A stretch of 64,000 nt of DNA from Chrysemys picta bellii (lineage: Eukaryota; Chordata; Testudines; Emydidae). The stretch lies in assembly GCF_011386835.1 (NCBI RefSeq), contig NC_088792.1, positions 115,788,421-115,852,420 on the forward strand. The letters run 5' to 3'. Below the pieces are notes generated by a model, which did not search any database, was not told the DNA's origin, and saw only the letters and a list, made by a program, of their open reading frames with translations. Below are positions 23,091 to 36,262 of this stretch, piece by piece (the first letter of the stretch is position 1; the number at the start of each line of letters is the position of its first letter). Made by a program: the position numbers and the translations under genes.

Positions 23091-25200
23091 ATATAAATAT
23101 TTGTGGTTGTGACATACAAACTGCTTTATGTCCAGCTCTTTGTCTTTTTGATAAGTAATAAATAATATTATAAGAAAGTACTATGCATACAATACTGCCT
23201 GTTGGCCTTTTAAATCTATGCTGTTAAAGTAGATCCCTGAAAAATGTTAACAAACATTGCATGCACCCAATTAAAAAAACTTGATAAAGAGATTATTAAG
23301 GAAAAAATGTCAGGTAATTTAGCTCCCAAATTTGACATTCCTTACAAATGTTTGTGTTTGGTAAGGAATCTCTTCTCAGTGATAAATACTACTATGCTAT
23401 CTCTGAGACTGGCAAAGACAGCAATAGTAATGAGTCACCACTATTCTTGTTTTGTTGCTGCACATTCAGCCATCCATCCAGCAGATGGAGTTCAAATGAA
23501 CTGTTCATTCCCAGGACTGAGCTGGCATCATAGACAGCAAGGAGATACCAATTTGGCTTGTGCTCCATAAGAAACAGAAGGGAAACATTTAAGCCTTGCC
23601 AAATGGAGAAGGACAAAAAACCAGTTTCTTTACAGCCTTCCATTTTGTGCAGTCATTTAAACCAGTGAGTGTGAAATGCTGCTATTCTGATTTGGAAGTG
23701 GTTTACAACCATTTTGCCCAGGTGGAAGTGACTTCACAGGGGGTATGGCCCTGCAGAATCTTCAGGCTTCTCAGAGAGTATTGCAACCAAAATTAAAATT
23801 ATTTGTCAAATACATGACCGTGACCCTTCAATTCTAATTTATTTGTTAACATTGTGAAATGAGCATTTGGCTGGCTCCTGGGATTGTTAAGAGGATACAG
23901 AGCTGGAATTAAGACTGTTTGGCAGTCAGAAATTTTCTTACCTTTTGATGACTGTTTGATGCACTATATGAAACACATCTCAATCTGGATTCTAGTGGGA
24001 AAGGGTCCTTTTCACAGTCCTTATCACAGCCACAAGTGATATAAATTGGCAACCTTGCTCTCAGCAGAGAGACTGAGAACTAAATGGGCATGGAGAGTTA
24101 ATGACCCTCTTATGCCTAGAAGTGGTTCCTTCACGGTAGGAGTGAGGGCAGGACAGAGCCCAGTTGGGAACTTGTACTACTGAAGCCCTTGGTGTATGAT
24201 CCTTGCTGTATTGGGATATAGTCTAATCCTGCTCCTACTGAAAGCAATGGCAAAATACCCACTGACTTCAATAGTAAAGGACTGGGTCCTGCATAGACAA
24301 AGGCATTGAGTCACATCCATCACTGGCATATCCCAACTTTTCAGTTCACAGGAATGTTGGCTGCTCTCTTCTTTTTAAAGAGCTTTTAGGAAGCTGGAAA
24401 GCAAATGTCTGAAACTTTAAGGGAACACCGATGTTTGTTTTAATTTGCAGAAAGATAACTGTAAGGCAAGTACTCTGTTCCCCACGCTGAACGCACTCTG
24501 AGTTTTAGTTAGGGGAGTAGGGAGATTGGGGCTGATGCTGGCTCCTCCAGGGCTCTTTGTGCTGCCACAGCAATGTATAAGGGCCATGGTGGAGAACAAC
24601 AGGCCCTGGAGAATTCCTTGGGCACAGGAGCAACATAGGCCCTATCCTGCCTCTCCACCCTTTGCAGACCTGGCAGATGGTATGTGCCTGTAACACTCAA
24701 TACTGTAGAGAATCTGGGCTATGGTGATGCCCCTAAGCAGCCATAGGGAGGCTGCCATAAATTAGAACAGGCCCTGGAGCTGCTGTAACATCCACCATTC
24801 CAGCTCCTGCAGCAGCCCATAATCTGAGTACCAGAAAGGTGACTGAAAACTGCCTTCACCTCTTCTTTCCCCTTGGGCTCAGTCTTCTGGTCCTCTCAAG
24901 AGGGACAGCCAGAATATGCCTCGTTAATTTGTTGAGTCTGATTATTCATTCCTTGGATAGTCAAAGCTCCCTTTGACTTCAGTTGGGAGCAGGATTGGCC
25001 CCTAAAACACTAAGTTGGTAAATATAAGTATTGAGGCTTATATGGCAATGTTAACTCAGCAAAATTGCAAATAGTAATTATGCAAATACTTGAGCCCAAA
25101 TAATGATCTAATTCAGCCACCAGCTGCTGGGGTGCACTTCCCATTGAAGAGGACAAAATCCATTGACCCCAATACAAGCAAGAAAGTATTTGAGCTTTTT
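23091..25200. other. No feature recognised
   Basis: Unassigned sequence. Short forward frames at 23244-23570 and 23596-23796 resemble no known protein. A CCCACTGACTTCAATAG module lies near 24258. Confidence 0.5.
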
Positions 25201-25205
25201 GTATA

Positions 25206-26362
25206 TGTGATGGGTTCGGTCACAGAGATCCCCTTGGGACTGTCACCTGATGTGCTGAGACTAACTCTGAGCCCATTTTCTCTGCCAGTTTGGGCCTCCA
25301 GAACCCTGCCTTGTTGAGCCAGACATGCCAGACTTAACTGAAAACCACTTAGCAGATTACCTTATCTCCATCACCCAGACACCCAGCTCCCAATGGGATC
25401 CAAACCCCAAATAAATCCGTTTTACTCTGTATAAAGCTTATAGAGGGTAAACTCATAAATTGTCCGTCCTCTATAACGCTGATAGAGAGATATGCACAGC
25501 TTTTTGCTCCCCCAGGTATTAATTACTTACTCTGGGTTAATTAATAAGCAAAAAGTGATTTTATTAAGTATAAAAAGTAGGATTTAAGTGGTTCCAAGTA
25601 ATAACAGACAGAACAAAGTAAGTTACCAAGCAAAATAAAACACACAAGTCTAAGCTTAATACAGTAAGAAACTGATTACAGATAAAATCTCGCCCCCAGA
25701 GATGTTCCAATAAGCTTCTTTCACAGACTGGACTCCTTCCTAGTCTAGGTCCAGCAATCATTCACACCCCTGTAGTTACTGTCCTTTGTTCCAGTTTCTT
25801 TCAAGCATCTCTTGGGGTTGGAGAGGCCATCTGAAGACAAAATGGAGGGGTTTCCAGGGCCTTTTATATTCTCTCTCTTGTGGGTGGAAACCCCTTTGTT
25901 CTTCTGTGCGAAATCACAGCAACAAGATGGAGTTTGTAGCCACCTGGGCAAGTCACATGTCCACGAATGATTCCACTCTTTGCAGGCCGACACCATTGTT
26001 TACATGTTAGTTTGAATGTTCCCAGAAAAGCTCAGATGTAGATTGGCATCTCCCAAAGTCCATTGTCAGTTAAGTGTTTCTTGACTGGGCACTTACTGAG
26101 AATAGTCCTTTCTCAAGAAGCTGACCAAATGCTTCACTGAGGCTACTTAATCAAACGCATTGAAATACAAGTACATAGCCAATATTCATAACTTCAAATG
26201 CAAAAATGATACACACATATAGACAGCATAATCATAACCAGTAAAATACAACCTTTCCATAGACACTCCACTTGACCTCCTCTGTACAAGAGCTGGTGCA
26301 ACCATAGGACCCTGGTTGCAACAATGATTTATACAGTCACAATCCATGTCAATAACATCACC
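25206..26362. mobile_element. Solo LTR of an endogenous retrovirus-like element
   Basis: Begins TGTGATGGGTTCGGTCACAG and ends CATCACC, giving short inverted ends TGTGATG/CATCAC. It is flanked by the 5-bp duplication GTATA (25201-25205, 26363-26367). The 1157-bp body has an AATAAA at about 25411 followed by a TATAAAG. No gag, pol or env lies on either side, so the internal part was probably lost by LTR-LTR recombination. The last base departs from the usual CA end. Retrovirus versus Gypsy origin cannot be decided here. Confidence 0.75.
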
Positions 26363-26515
26363 GTATATATTAAAGTATACATTTTACAGCTTAAGTAATA
26401 ACTTAATATACTACATATATGCAGTTTGCTTGTCAAAGTCCATTATGAGAAACTTGACATTTGCATTTCCTGATGATCAGAGAAGTTGATATCAATGGAA
26501 CTGATGTCAACGGAG

Positions 26516-26662
26516 CAGAGCCATAACTAGGCATTTTAGCGCCGGGGGCGAGCAAACATATTTGCGCCCCCTACCATTTTTTTCATCATTTTTCCACCCT
26601 ATTTTTCTGCCCCCACAGCTTTGTGCCCTGGGTGGCTGTCCCACTAGCCCCGCCATGGCTTA
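26516..26662. mobile_element. Fragment of a CAGAGCCATAACTAGG DNA element
   Basis: Starts CAGAGCCATAACTAGG and carries the GCGCCGGGGGCGAGCAAA phrase of a non-autonomous DNA element I recognise from turtles. The right terminus is degraded and no target duplication is visible. Confidence 0.55.
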
Positions 26663-27591
26663 CAGCCCAGCAGTGGAGTTATACCAATGATGAATTTCAA
26701 TATTAGTGTTAAGTAGAGCTGGTAAAAAATTTTTTTTAAAACAACCCACCTGTTCACAGTTTTGTTGAATTAGTAAATCAGTTTTGATTGGACCTGTCAT
26801 ATCCCTTTATTAGATGCTGCTTATGAACCATAATTTTATTCATGGAAAGGTTCTCAAACAGTGAATTTCAGGCTTGTAGCAGAAATTAATGTAATGAAGA
26901 AATGCAACTGATGTTGTGACAGTCGTTCTGGGAAGAATTATTTTACAAATATTAAGTTATACAATCAGGGAACAAAAATAATACCATGTGATAAAGCCTG
27001 AATTAAAAAATTCAGTATATAGTCTAATCAGTATGGTGTCTAGTCATACTCACTATGAACAATTTAGTGTCAATCCATAGCCAGGTATGTTTGTAAAATC
27101 TATTTCTTGATCAGTTTAGAAAGACAAATTAAAAAAGTAGCATGCTCTGTTCACAATTCACAAACAGGAAAAAAGACTAACTATGTCAAATGGGCCATTC
27201 AAAACTAATGGTTCAACCAGCTCTAGAGTTCATATTCATTATTTTAAGATGTTGCATTTAATATGGTTAAGTGTCAACATATGGTGAGTTGTACATTTCT
27301 TTCAAAACATGTGTTGCAATAAAATATCACAAAGTGAAGGAAATGTGCCAAAATAAATGGATTAACATTTTCCATATGAAGAACAAAAGGCCCACAGAAA
27401 CCTCCTAATTTAATTTATTTGAAATACTGACTTGCATAAAACCAACTGTTCTCCTCTAGTAAGGATGTAAACGGCTGCTCACCTTCTGTAGCCCAAGGTA
27501 TTATCTCAAACTACATGGTAAAACTGTATTATGAACCAGTCTTGCAAACCTTTAATCACATGAATAGTCAACTAAAATTAAGAGAACTACT
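26663..27591. other. No feature recognised
   Basis: Very AT-rich unassigned sequence. Confidence 0.5.
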
Positions 27592-27802
27592 CAGGCATGT
27601 CTACACTAGCAAATACTGTACTATACCATCAAAGCACTCCTATTGCGGCTGTAACTTATACCAGCAAAAAGAGAGTTTTGCTGATATAACTACATCTACT
27701 CTACGGGCTTCCACGAGCACAGCTGCATTGGTCAGGGATCACACTTTGGCATATCCCTGACTGACCCGGCTATACTGGCAGAAGTCTGTAGTGTAGACCT
27801 GA
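27592..27802. mobile_element. GTCTACACTA-type MITE
   Basis: Ends CAGGCATGTCTACACTAGC and TAGTGTAGACCTGA are imperfect inverted repeats, the right one three bases shorter. The interior has ATACCAGCAAAA and CGGCTATACTGGCAGAA motifs. Probably Harbinger-like; no clear target duplication. Confidence 0.65.
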
Positions 27803-28120
27803 TCTCAAATTAGGAAGGACTACTCTGCTGAATGAAGTTTTGCAGGATCAGGCCTATCCATATGACAATAATGTAATAAATAACTTCATAATTTGCAGTA
27901 CCTTTTTTGACTATGCATATGTCTTAGGACGAAAGAGATGATTAATCGGCCCAGTTCTGAAGATCTTACTCAGCCCAAACTCCTACCTCAGTGACTACTC
28001 AAGTGTAAGATTCCCTGGGAGCAAGTCTAATAAAGCTGGTGTGCTCAAACGTCCATGGAGTATGAAAGGGTTGCAAACAAGGCTGACTCTAAATTCACGT
28101 TAGGTTTCAAACACAGCAGC

Positions 28121-28440
28121 TAGAGCTGGGTGGTAAATGTTCAGACAGTTTATTCACCAAAATATGACGTTTCCATCGACCCAAAACTATTTGTGAATTT
28201 GACACACACAGTTTCAGCCCTTCACAAAATGGGAAGAAGAGCCCCATCCCTTTATAACTATTAGCCCAGCAAGTAGGGCACTCACCTGGCATATGGGAAG
28301 ACCTGGGTTTGAACCCTACTCTAGAACAGACCAAGACAGATGTTGTCAATTCACTGACCGTTCTGAAAAATTTCAGATTTGGTTCAACCTGAATCTTTTT
28401 TTTTTCTGCCACTGAACCAAAAAAAATCAATTATTCATCC
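28121..28440. mobile_element. AGAGCTGG-type hAT MITE, degraded
   Basis: Starts TAGAGCTGGGTGGTAAATG. It carries the tRNA-like inner segment AGGGCACTCACCTGGCATA then GACCTGGGTTTGAACCC, and ends in the T-rich TTGGTTCAACCTGAATC region. It is the same family as 3933-4610 and 43780-43975. The right terminal repeat is missing. Confidence 0.55.
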
Positions 28441-28784
28441 ATGTCTTATAGCAAGGTAAATATTTTCCTGCTATTCACTCTGCTTGACTGATTTCAGACA
28501 CTGAATTTGTCATATAGGGTTTAGCAAGCCTCATTGCCTCAGAGAACTGGATTTCAATTTATTTTGGTTTACATTGTAATACAATAGGTCTAAATACTTC
28601 AGACACATCTGCTGTGTCATCACACTTGGTTCACGTGAGCTTGCTGGTATACAACTCCTCTTCCAAATCCAAAGAGTGGCCTCTCCTCTTCTCTCCACAT
28701 GGCTGAGAGTGAAGGGAATATGGGGATGTGGCTAGGGAAAAGAGGAAGTTCAGCAGCCATTAAGCTTTTCCCCAGGTTTACTTA

Positions 28785-28845
28785 CACACACACACTCTCT
28801 ATTGCATGCGCACACACTCACTCACTCTCTCTCTCTCTTTGCAGG
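28785..28845. repeat. CA/CT microsatellite
   Basis: Interrupted ACACAC and CTCTCT runs immediately left of the mariner MITE. Confidence 0.9.
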
Positions 28846-28858
28846 ACAAGCATGAATA

Positions 28859-29049
28859 CACCTCTACCTCGATATAACGCTGTCCTCGGGAGCCAAAAAA
28901 TCTTACCGCATTATTGGTGTAACCACGTTATATTGAACTTGCTTTGATCCACCGGAGTGCGCAGCTCCCCTCTCCCCCTGGAGCACTGCTTTACCGTGTT
29001 ATATCCGAATTTGTGTTATATCGGGTCGCATTATATCGAGGTAGTGGTG
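28859..29049. mobile_element. Tc1/mariner MITE, copy 1
   Basis: Ends CACCTCTACCTCGATATAAC and TTATATCGAGGTAGTGGTG are inverted repeats flanked by TA on both sides (28857-28858, 29050-29051), the Tc1/mariner signature. The 191-bp body is non-coding and matches 36644-36831. Confidence 0.88.
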
Positions 29050-29051
29050 TA

Positions 29052-30939
29052 CTTGGGTATTATGCTGCATTCAAAAACTTCATCTCTAAAGAAATATTCT
29101 GAAAAGCAATGATATATTTTTTATTGGCCTAACCACAATAACAAATTACCTAGATAGTTCTTGCCCAAGATCCTCACGCTCCCACAGGATTTATATTCCA
29201 CTGGTAAACAAAATTAACCCTAGATTAGGTTCAGCACTTTCAATCCATCTGTCTTTTTTCCTAGATTTTGCCATTAGCCACCAAATGACTCCAAATCTGT
29301 TGCAATGTGAAATTGTAAAGGACTTGAAGCCTCTTCCAAACTATTGGCAAAACTCAGAAAATTCTTGAAAATAGTTTACTCCTCCTCCTTTCTGCTGTAC
29401 AACACTGGAAAATGAGGGAAACAGCAAGGAAGCATTTAACGTGCAAATTTGGGGGTATCTCTATAATTCCTTTCCTGTATCAAGGACTCTTTCTCACCTT
29501 CTCATCCTACAGAAATTCACTAGCAGCCCTACACGCCAACATGTAGTTAAGGAACATAAGAAAGAATGTTTACATGTAGAATACTAAAAAACAATTATGA
29601 AATTGCTGGCTCACCCCTAGATTTTTGGAAGGCTGGTCTCCCATTTACAGGTGCAGTTTGCACCTACCAAATCTGTGCCACACTCAGTTGTCCTCCATTC
29701 AAAGGCAGTTACAGATCTGAGCAGCTGGATTTCTAACTACCCATGTAATCAGAAGTAGGACCGTTCAGATGTGCCCCCAAAGTCCATTTTGTGGGTGCAA
29801 AAATGCAGGAGCAAACTTTACAAGGGTAAATTCCACCCACAAACAGGGAGGCCAGGCCTGAGTCCAGCTGAAAAGGTACTTCACAGTTTGTGTTCTTGCA
29901 GTTCTGCCTGTCATTGTGCTATGGGCTTAATCCTGCAAGGTGCTGAGCACTCTGGCTTCAGTCTCCGAAACTGATAAGCATGTGGTTAACTTTAAGCAGG
30001 TGAGTAGTCCATGAATAATTACACATGGAATTTGCATTAGCAAGAACAGTATGTAAGTGTATTCTGATATGTTGTGACTAGCATGCCACTGTATTAACAA
30101 TGCCGTATTGGAAGATACTTGATAGCTGTAGATAAGAATCATAAAGCTACTGTGATGTCCTGTGTGATAGCTGCATCTTTTATATACTAGTCCTTTAAAG
30201 AATGAAGGAAATGAAAAGGATGCTACCCAATAGCTCAAGCTCCTAAAATACTCTTCTTCAAAGTTATTACAGTCTGGTAGGGAAGATCCTCTTCCTTTGT
30301 GGTACAAATATCAAAATAAACAGGGGAAGTGTGGAATCACTGACTCATTTGTTTTTTAACATAAACACATAGCTTTAATCCTGTTTGCACTATTTTGGTG
30401 TCATCCCAAACTTGTAAAAATAAATAGCATTACTCCACCTATCACTACCATGTTGCGATTTTGTATGTGTTTATGTGTAAACCTGCATGCTAATATGGTT
30501 TTCACACATTTACAATAATAAAGAACAGAATATTTAAATTAATTCAACAGAGCACTATGCAACTTCCCACACTGATCATTTTCTTTCTATAGTTGTGTTT
30601 CCCTGCTTGAAGTGAACAGTAGCTATATCCAGGCATGGATCTATCCATTACATTCAGCATTCATTGTAAATAACCATTGGAACCCAACTGATTAGTCCTA
30701 ATTTATCCAAACCTGTTATTTGACGTTTCAAACCAATTCCCTTCCTCGAATCAAAGACCCAGTATAGTACAAGATGGCTAAATCAAGCATAAATAAATCA
30801 AATGTGTACATGTTCATATGCTGTCTCCAGAATTCTAAACACTTCGAAAATAGTGGTTTTGTGGTGAAAAACTGAGCATGCTTTATTTTTAATATTGATA
30901 TATGACCTATACAATCCCAGATTCTTATCATCAATAACT
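29052..30939. other. No gene recognised
   Basis: Unassigned AT-rich sequence. A GTGGTTAACTTTAAGCAGG module near 29980-30010 belongs to the dispersed CTTAAGCATG family. The 126-codon reverse frame at 29927-30307 resembles no known protein. Confidence 0.45.
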
Positions 30940-31325
30940 TGAATGATCATCTCCTGGCTCTCTGCACTTTCCTCTTATATCAATCATTCCATAGCCACTG
31001 TATCTTTCCCTATTTCACTCAGTGTTTCTTTTATCACCTCCTGTAGGAAAAACCTTGCCTTGACATGTGGTTTGCTAGCTACTATCCCTCTGCTACATGA
31101 TAGTTTCCCCCGTACTCAGAAAGCTTCTGGAAAAAATGATTTTCTCTGGCTACATCTCCGTGCATAACGCCTTAACTATTTCCAATTTGGCTTTTTCACT
31201 CACTCTGAAACTACCCAGCTCCATGTACTTAATGACTCATTCCTTGTCTCTTCGACCATGGCTCTCTCTCTCTTCTTATTCTGCTTTATCTCTCTTCTTC
31301 TTCAAAGTTATCGAAGACACTGGCA
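30940..31325 (+). mobile_element. L2 LINE fragment, reverse transcriptase region
   Basis: With frame changes, the forward translation gives pieces typical of L2 reverse transcriptase: a KKPCLD segment, then SPVLRKLLEK, then HVLNDSFLVSS followed by ALSLFLF, corresponding to the usual 'KKPSLD...SKVLEK...HVLNDLLLASDHG' order. It is heavily mutated, so the boundaries are uncertain. Confidence 0.6.
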
Positions 31326-31403
31326 TCTGTTCAGCGAGTTATCTAAGCATGTGCCTAACGTTTAAGCATATGAGTGGTCACATTGAAGTCAATTGGTCTG
31401 AAA

Positions 31404-34400
31404 ATTCATAGATTCACAGATTCTAGGACTGGAAGGGACCTCAAGATGTCATCGAATCCAGTCCCCTGCCCTCATGGCAGGACCAAATACTGTCTAGACC
31501 ATCCCTGATAGACATTTATCTAATCTACTCTTAAATATCTCCAGAGATGGAGATTCCCCAACCTCCCTAGGCAATTTATTCCAGTGTTTAACCACCCTGA
31601 CAGTTAGGAACTTTTTCCTAATGTCCAACCTAAACCTCCCTTGCTGCAATTTAAGCCCATTGCTTCTTGTTCTATCCTTAGAGGCTAAGATGAACAAGTT
31701 TTCTCCCTCCTTCTTATGACACCCTTTTAGATACCTGAAAACTGCTATCATGTCCCCTCTCAGTCTTCTCTTTTCCAAACTAAACAAGCCCAATTCTTTC
31801 AGCCTTCCTTCATAGGTCATGTTCTCAAGACCTTTAATCATTCTTGTTGCTCTTCTCTGGACCCTCTCCAATTTCTCCACATCCTTCTTGAAATGCAGTG
31901 CCCAGAACTGGACACAATACTCCAGTTGAGGCCTAACGAGCGCAGAGTAGAGCGGAAGAATGACTTCTCGTGTCTTGCTCACAACACACCTGTTAATACA
32001 TCTCAGAATCATGTTTGCTTTTTTTGCAACAGCATCGCACTGTTGACTCATATTTAGCTTGTGGTCCACTATAACCCCTAGATCCCTTTCTGCCGTACTC
32101 CTTCCTAGACAGTCTCTTCCCGTTCTGTATGTGTGAAACTGATTTTTCCTTCCTAAGTGGAGCACTTTGCATTTGTCTTTGTTAAACTTCATCCTGTTTA
32201 CCTCAGACCATTTCTCCAATTTGTCCAGATCATTTTGAATTATGACCCTGTCCTCCAAAGCAGTTGCAATCCCTCACAGTTTGGTATCATCTGCAAACTT
32301 AATAAGCGTACTTTCTATGCCAATATCTAAGTCGTTAATGAAGATATTGAACAGAGCCGGTCCCAAAACAGATCCCTGCAGAATCCCACTTGTTATGCCT
32401 TTCCAGCAGGATTGGGAACCATTAATAACAACTTTCTGAGTACGGTTATCCAGCCAGTTATGCACCCACCTTATAGTAGCCCCATCTAAACTGTATTTGC
32501 CTAGTTTATCGATAAGAATATCATGCGAGACCGTATCAAATGCCTTACTAAAGTCTAGGTATACCACATCCACCGCTTCTCCCTTATCCACAAGACTCGT
32601 TATCCTATCAAAGAAAGCTATCAGATTGGTTTGACACGATTTGTTCTATACAAATCCATGCTGGCTATTCCTTATCACCTTACCACCTTCCAAGTGTTTA
32701 CAGATGATTTCCTTAATTACTTGCTCCATTATCTTCCCTGGCACAGAAGTTAAACTAACTGGTCTGTAGTTTCCTGGGTTGTTTTTATTTCCCTTTTTAT
32801 AAATGGGCACCATATTTGCCCTTTTCCAGTCTTCTAGAATCTCTCCTGTCTCCCATGATTTTCCAAAGATAATAGCTAGAGGCTCAGATACCTCCTCTAT
32901 TAGCTCCTTGAGTATTCTAGGATGCATTTCATCAGGCCCTGGTGACTTGCAGGCATCTAACTTTTCTAAGTGATTTTTAACTTGTTCTTTTTTTATTTTA
33001 TCTGCTAAACCTACCCCCTTCCCATTAGCATTCACTATGTTAGGCATTCCTTCAAACTTCTCAGTGAAGACCGAAACAAAGAAGTCATTAAGCATCTCTG
33101 CCATTTCCAAGTTTCCTGTTACTGTTTCTCCCTTTTCACTGAGCAGTGGGCCTACTCTGTCTTTGGTCTTCCTCTTGCTTCTAATGTATTGATAAAAAGT
33201 CTTCTTGTTTCCCTTTATTCCTGTAGCTAGTTTGAGCTCATTTTGTGCCTTTGCCTTTCTAATCTTGCCCCTGCATTCCTGTGTTGTCTGCCTATATTCA
33301 TCCTTTGTAATCTGTCCTAGTTTCCATTTTTTATGTGACTCCTTTTTATTTTTTAGATCATGCAAGATCTCGTGGTTAAGCCAAGGTGGTCTTTTGCCAC
33401 ATTTCCTAACCAGCGGAATAGCTTGCTTTTGGGCCTTTAATAGTGTCCCTTTGAAAAACTGCCAACCTTCCTCAGTTGTTTTTCCCCTCAGTCTTGATTT
33501 CCATGGAACTTTACCTATCAGCTCTGTGAGCTTACCAAAATCTGCCTTCCTGAAATCCATTGTCTCTATTTTGCTGTACTCCCTTCTACCCTTCCTTAGA
33601 ATTGCAAACTCTATGATTTCATGATCACTTTCACCCAAGCTGCCTTCTACTTTCAAATTCTCAATGAGTTCCTCCCTATTTGTTAAAATCAAGTCTAGAA
33701 CAGCTTCCCCCCAGTAGATTTTTCAACCTTCTGAAATAAAAAGTTGTCTGCAATGCAGTCCAAGAATTTGTTGGATAGTCTGTGCCCCGCTGTGTTATTT
33801 TCCCAACATATATTTGGATAGTTGAAGTCCCCCATCACCACCAAATCTTGGGCTTTGGATGATTTTGTTAGTTGTTTAAAAAAAGCCTCATCCACCTCTT
33901 CCACCTGGTTAGGTGGCCTGTAATAGACTCCTAGCATGACATCTCCCTTTTTTACCCCTTTTAGCCTAACCCAGTGACTCTCAACACTTCCGTCTCCTAT
34001 GTCCATCTCCACCTCAGTCCAAGTGTGTACATTTTTAATATATAAGGCAACACCTCCTCCCTTTTTTTCCTGTCTATCCTTCCTGAGCAAACTGTACCCA
34101 TCCACACCAACATTCCAATCATGTGTATTATCCCACCAAGTTTCAGTGATGCCAACAATGTCATAGTTGTATCTATTTATTAGCACTTCCAGTTCTTCCT
34201 GCTTATTACCCATACTTCTCGCATTTGTATATAGGCATCTAAGATACTGGTTTGATCTTGCCTCCCAGTTTTGCCCTGACCCTCCTTTCTCTCTGCCATT
34301 ATAGCCCACACTCCCTCTTGTTTCTGACCCATCTCCCAGGTCTCCATGTTCCCCACTTACCTGTGGGCTTTGCTCACCTGTCCCCGTCGAACCTAGTTTA

Positions 34401-34690
34401 AAGCCCTCCTCATTAGGTTAGCCAGTCTGTGTCCAAATAGGGTCTTTCCCTTCCTCGAAAGATGAACGCCATCTCTGCCTAGCAGTCCTTCCTCGAATAG
34501 CATCCTGTGGTCGAGGAAGCCAAATCCCTCCTGGTGACACCATCTTCGCAGCCAGGCATTCACCTCCATGATGCATCTGTCTCTGCCCGGGCCCCTACCT
34601 TTGACAGGAAGAATAGAAGAGAATACCACCTGCGCTTCAAACTCCTTCACCCGTACTCCCAGAGCCCTGTAGTCACTCTTGATCTGAAAT
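31404..34690 (-). mobile_element. CR1 LINE, antisense, near-complete ORF2 and part of ORF1
   Basis: The 3' terminus lies at the left (reversed ATAGATTCACAGATTC repeats). Going right in reverse frame: the C-terminal end of ORF2 (31494-32258); the catalytic FADDTKL motif and [14 protein letters not shown] (32274-32591); the reverse transcriptase N-terminal region with [17 protein letters not shown] and the endonuclease SDH motif (32646-33692); endonuclease motifs TNARSM, ITETWW, YRPP and MGDFNYP (33695-34309); and an ORF1 esterase end with RDGVHLSRKG (34393-34650). Frameshifts near 33693, 32620 and 32265 break ORF2, so it is inactive, but it is the youngest-looking LINE here. Confidence 0.95.
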
Positions 34691-34989
34691 CAGTGAGGCT
34701 ATTTACTTGCTACAAGTTAGACACACGCTTAGGTACCTTACTCAATCAGAGCCTTTATCCTCGCTGAATGCTTTAGGAAAAAAGCCATTTTCTCCAGTAC
34801 TCTCCTGGCCTGGTTTGACTCAGATCTCACCCACGATTCCTTTATCATTCTGCTTGAGGCTCTACATCATCCCTTCTTTCTCTGCTATGGAAAGCCTCAG
34901 ATCTTCATCCCAGGTTCATGAGATTCAACTAAAATAAGATCTAAACGTTTGATTGCTTCTCCAAATAGGCTTTCTCAAACTATATCCTA

Positions 34990-35460
34990 GGGACATAGGA
35001 ATTTCCATACCACATCAGACCAATAGTCCATCTAGACAGCCAGTACCAGATACTTCAGAGGCATGTATGAAGTCCTCATATATAGAACAGTTATGCAATA
35101 ACATGCCAATGGGGCCATTTCTGCTAGGTGGTTAGTGATTCCGTCCCCGATATAGCAAGGTACTTAAGCATATGTCTAACTTTAAATACCCAAGCAGTCC
35201 CATTAATTACCAAGCCCCAAGTCCTGATATCTGAGAGTTGATATCCCATATAAATGGTTATCTTAGCTATTTGAAATCTAAATGTGAATGGTATTCTTCT
35301 CCATAGAAATAGATAATTATTTTTTAATCCTGCTAAATTCTTTGCCTCAATAATATCTTGTGATGGAGATTATAGTGATTTGCACAGGTTAATTGGGTTG
35401 TGTATTCAAGTATTTCCTTTCATCGGTTGCCTTATAATATCATTCAGCGTCCCTCCCCGT
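34990..35460 (-). mobile_element. CR1 LINE 3' region, antisense, second subfamily
   Basis: Begins GGGACATAGGAATTTCCATA with CAGACCAATAGTCCATCTAG, the reversed 3' end of a CR1 subfamily distinct from the AATCATAGA type. It continues with TAAATTCTTTGCCTCAATAA and AAGTATTTCCTTTCATC. A non-CR1 module (CTTAAGCATATGTCTAAC) interrupts near 35155-35210. Confidence 0.75.
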
Positions 35461-35769
35461 CTTTTCTTCCCTTCATACTACTTGAGAGAGGGTAGGTAGG
35501 ATTCTGTATCCCTTTTATTACTTTTTTTCTTTGCTTCCTATGGTGGTTGTGGATGAGTCCAAAATATAACAAAAGTAGCTGTGACACATAATTAAGCACC
35601 TCTGCCACCAGTCTCAGGCAAATCATGCAGAGGCAAATGAAAATAAGGGGATAAAAGCTAGTTAACCAAACTGTTATAAATCTCTTTGCTTTAGTTTATA
35701 CTCAAGCCATAGAGCACAGTACTACTCACCTCAGTAGCTTTGATTAACTTTATTTATACAACCATTACC

Positions 35770-35885
35770 CCTACCCTACATTATAGACTCCTTGAAGCAG
35801 GGACTGTGCCTTCATTTATGTTTAGAAATTGTATCACTGGACCACAGTGGGTGCTATTGGAAATAAATAATAAAATATCATTATG
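35770..35885 (+). repeat. L2-type LINE 3' tail
   Basis: ACTCCTTGAAGCAGGGACTG then GGGTGCTATTGGAAATAAAT is an L2-like terminal sequence, ending in an AATAATAAAAT run. Confidence 0.6.
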
Positions 35886-36059
35886 AATAATTAACATTTT
35901 TCGCAACCAGACCCCGATTCTGAAAAGCATCCCTCTCCAGGGCAGAATTTAAAGCACATGCTTAAGTCCTGTTGACAGTGGTTAAGCTGCTGGTGTGCTG
36001 TAACCACCGTCTATCATGCTGACCAATATTGTCTCACTATTTCATTGTACTCCACAGTT

Positions 36060-36262
36060 GCTCTGTCTGTATCCATCTGTTCTCTCTTGTCTTATACTAG
36101 ATTGGAAGCTCCTTGGGGTAGGGGCCGTCTTTTTTGTTATGTGTTTGTACACACCTTGTAGCACAATGGGGTCTTAGTCCATGACTGGAGCTCCTAAGTG
36201 CTATGGTAATACTACTACTCCACTAATTATTAATTATTATTATTATATTATTAATAATAATG
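36060..36262 (+). repeat. L2-type LINE 3' tail with ATT microsatellite
   Basis: TTGGAAGCTCCTTGGGGTAG, GTACACACCTTGTAGCACAA and GACTGGAGCTCCTAAGTGCT form a well-preserved L2-like 3' end, followed by an ATT/TAA repeat (about 36225-36262). Confidence 0.75.

Noticed and set aside
32646..33692. 348-codon reverse frame as a host gene
   Set aside because: It is the middle of CR1 ORF2 (endonuclease end and start of reverse transcriptase), annotated as part of the LINE.
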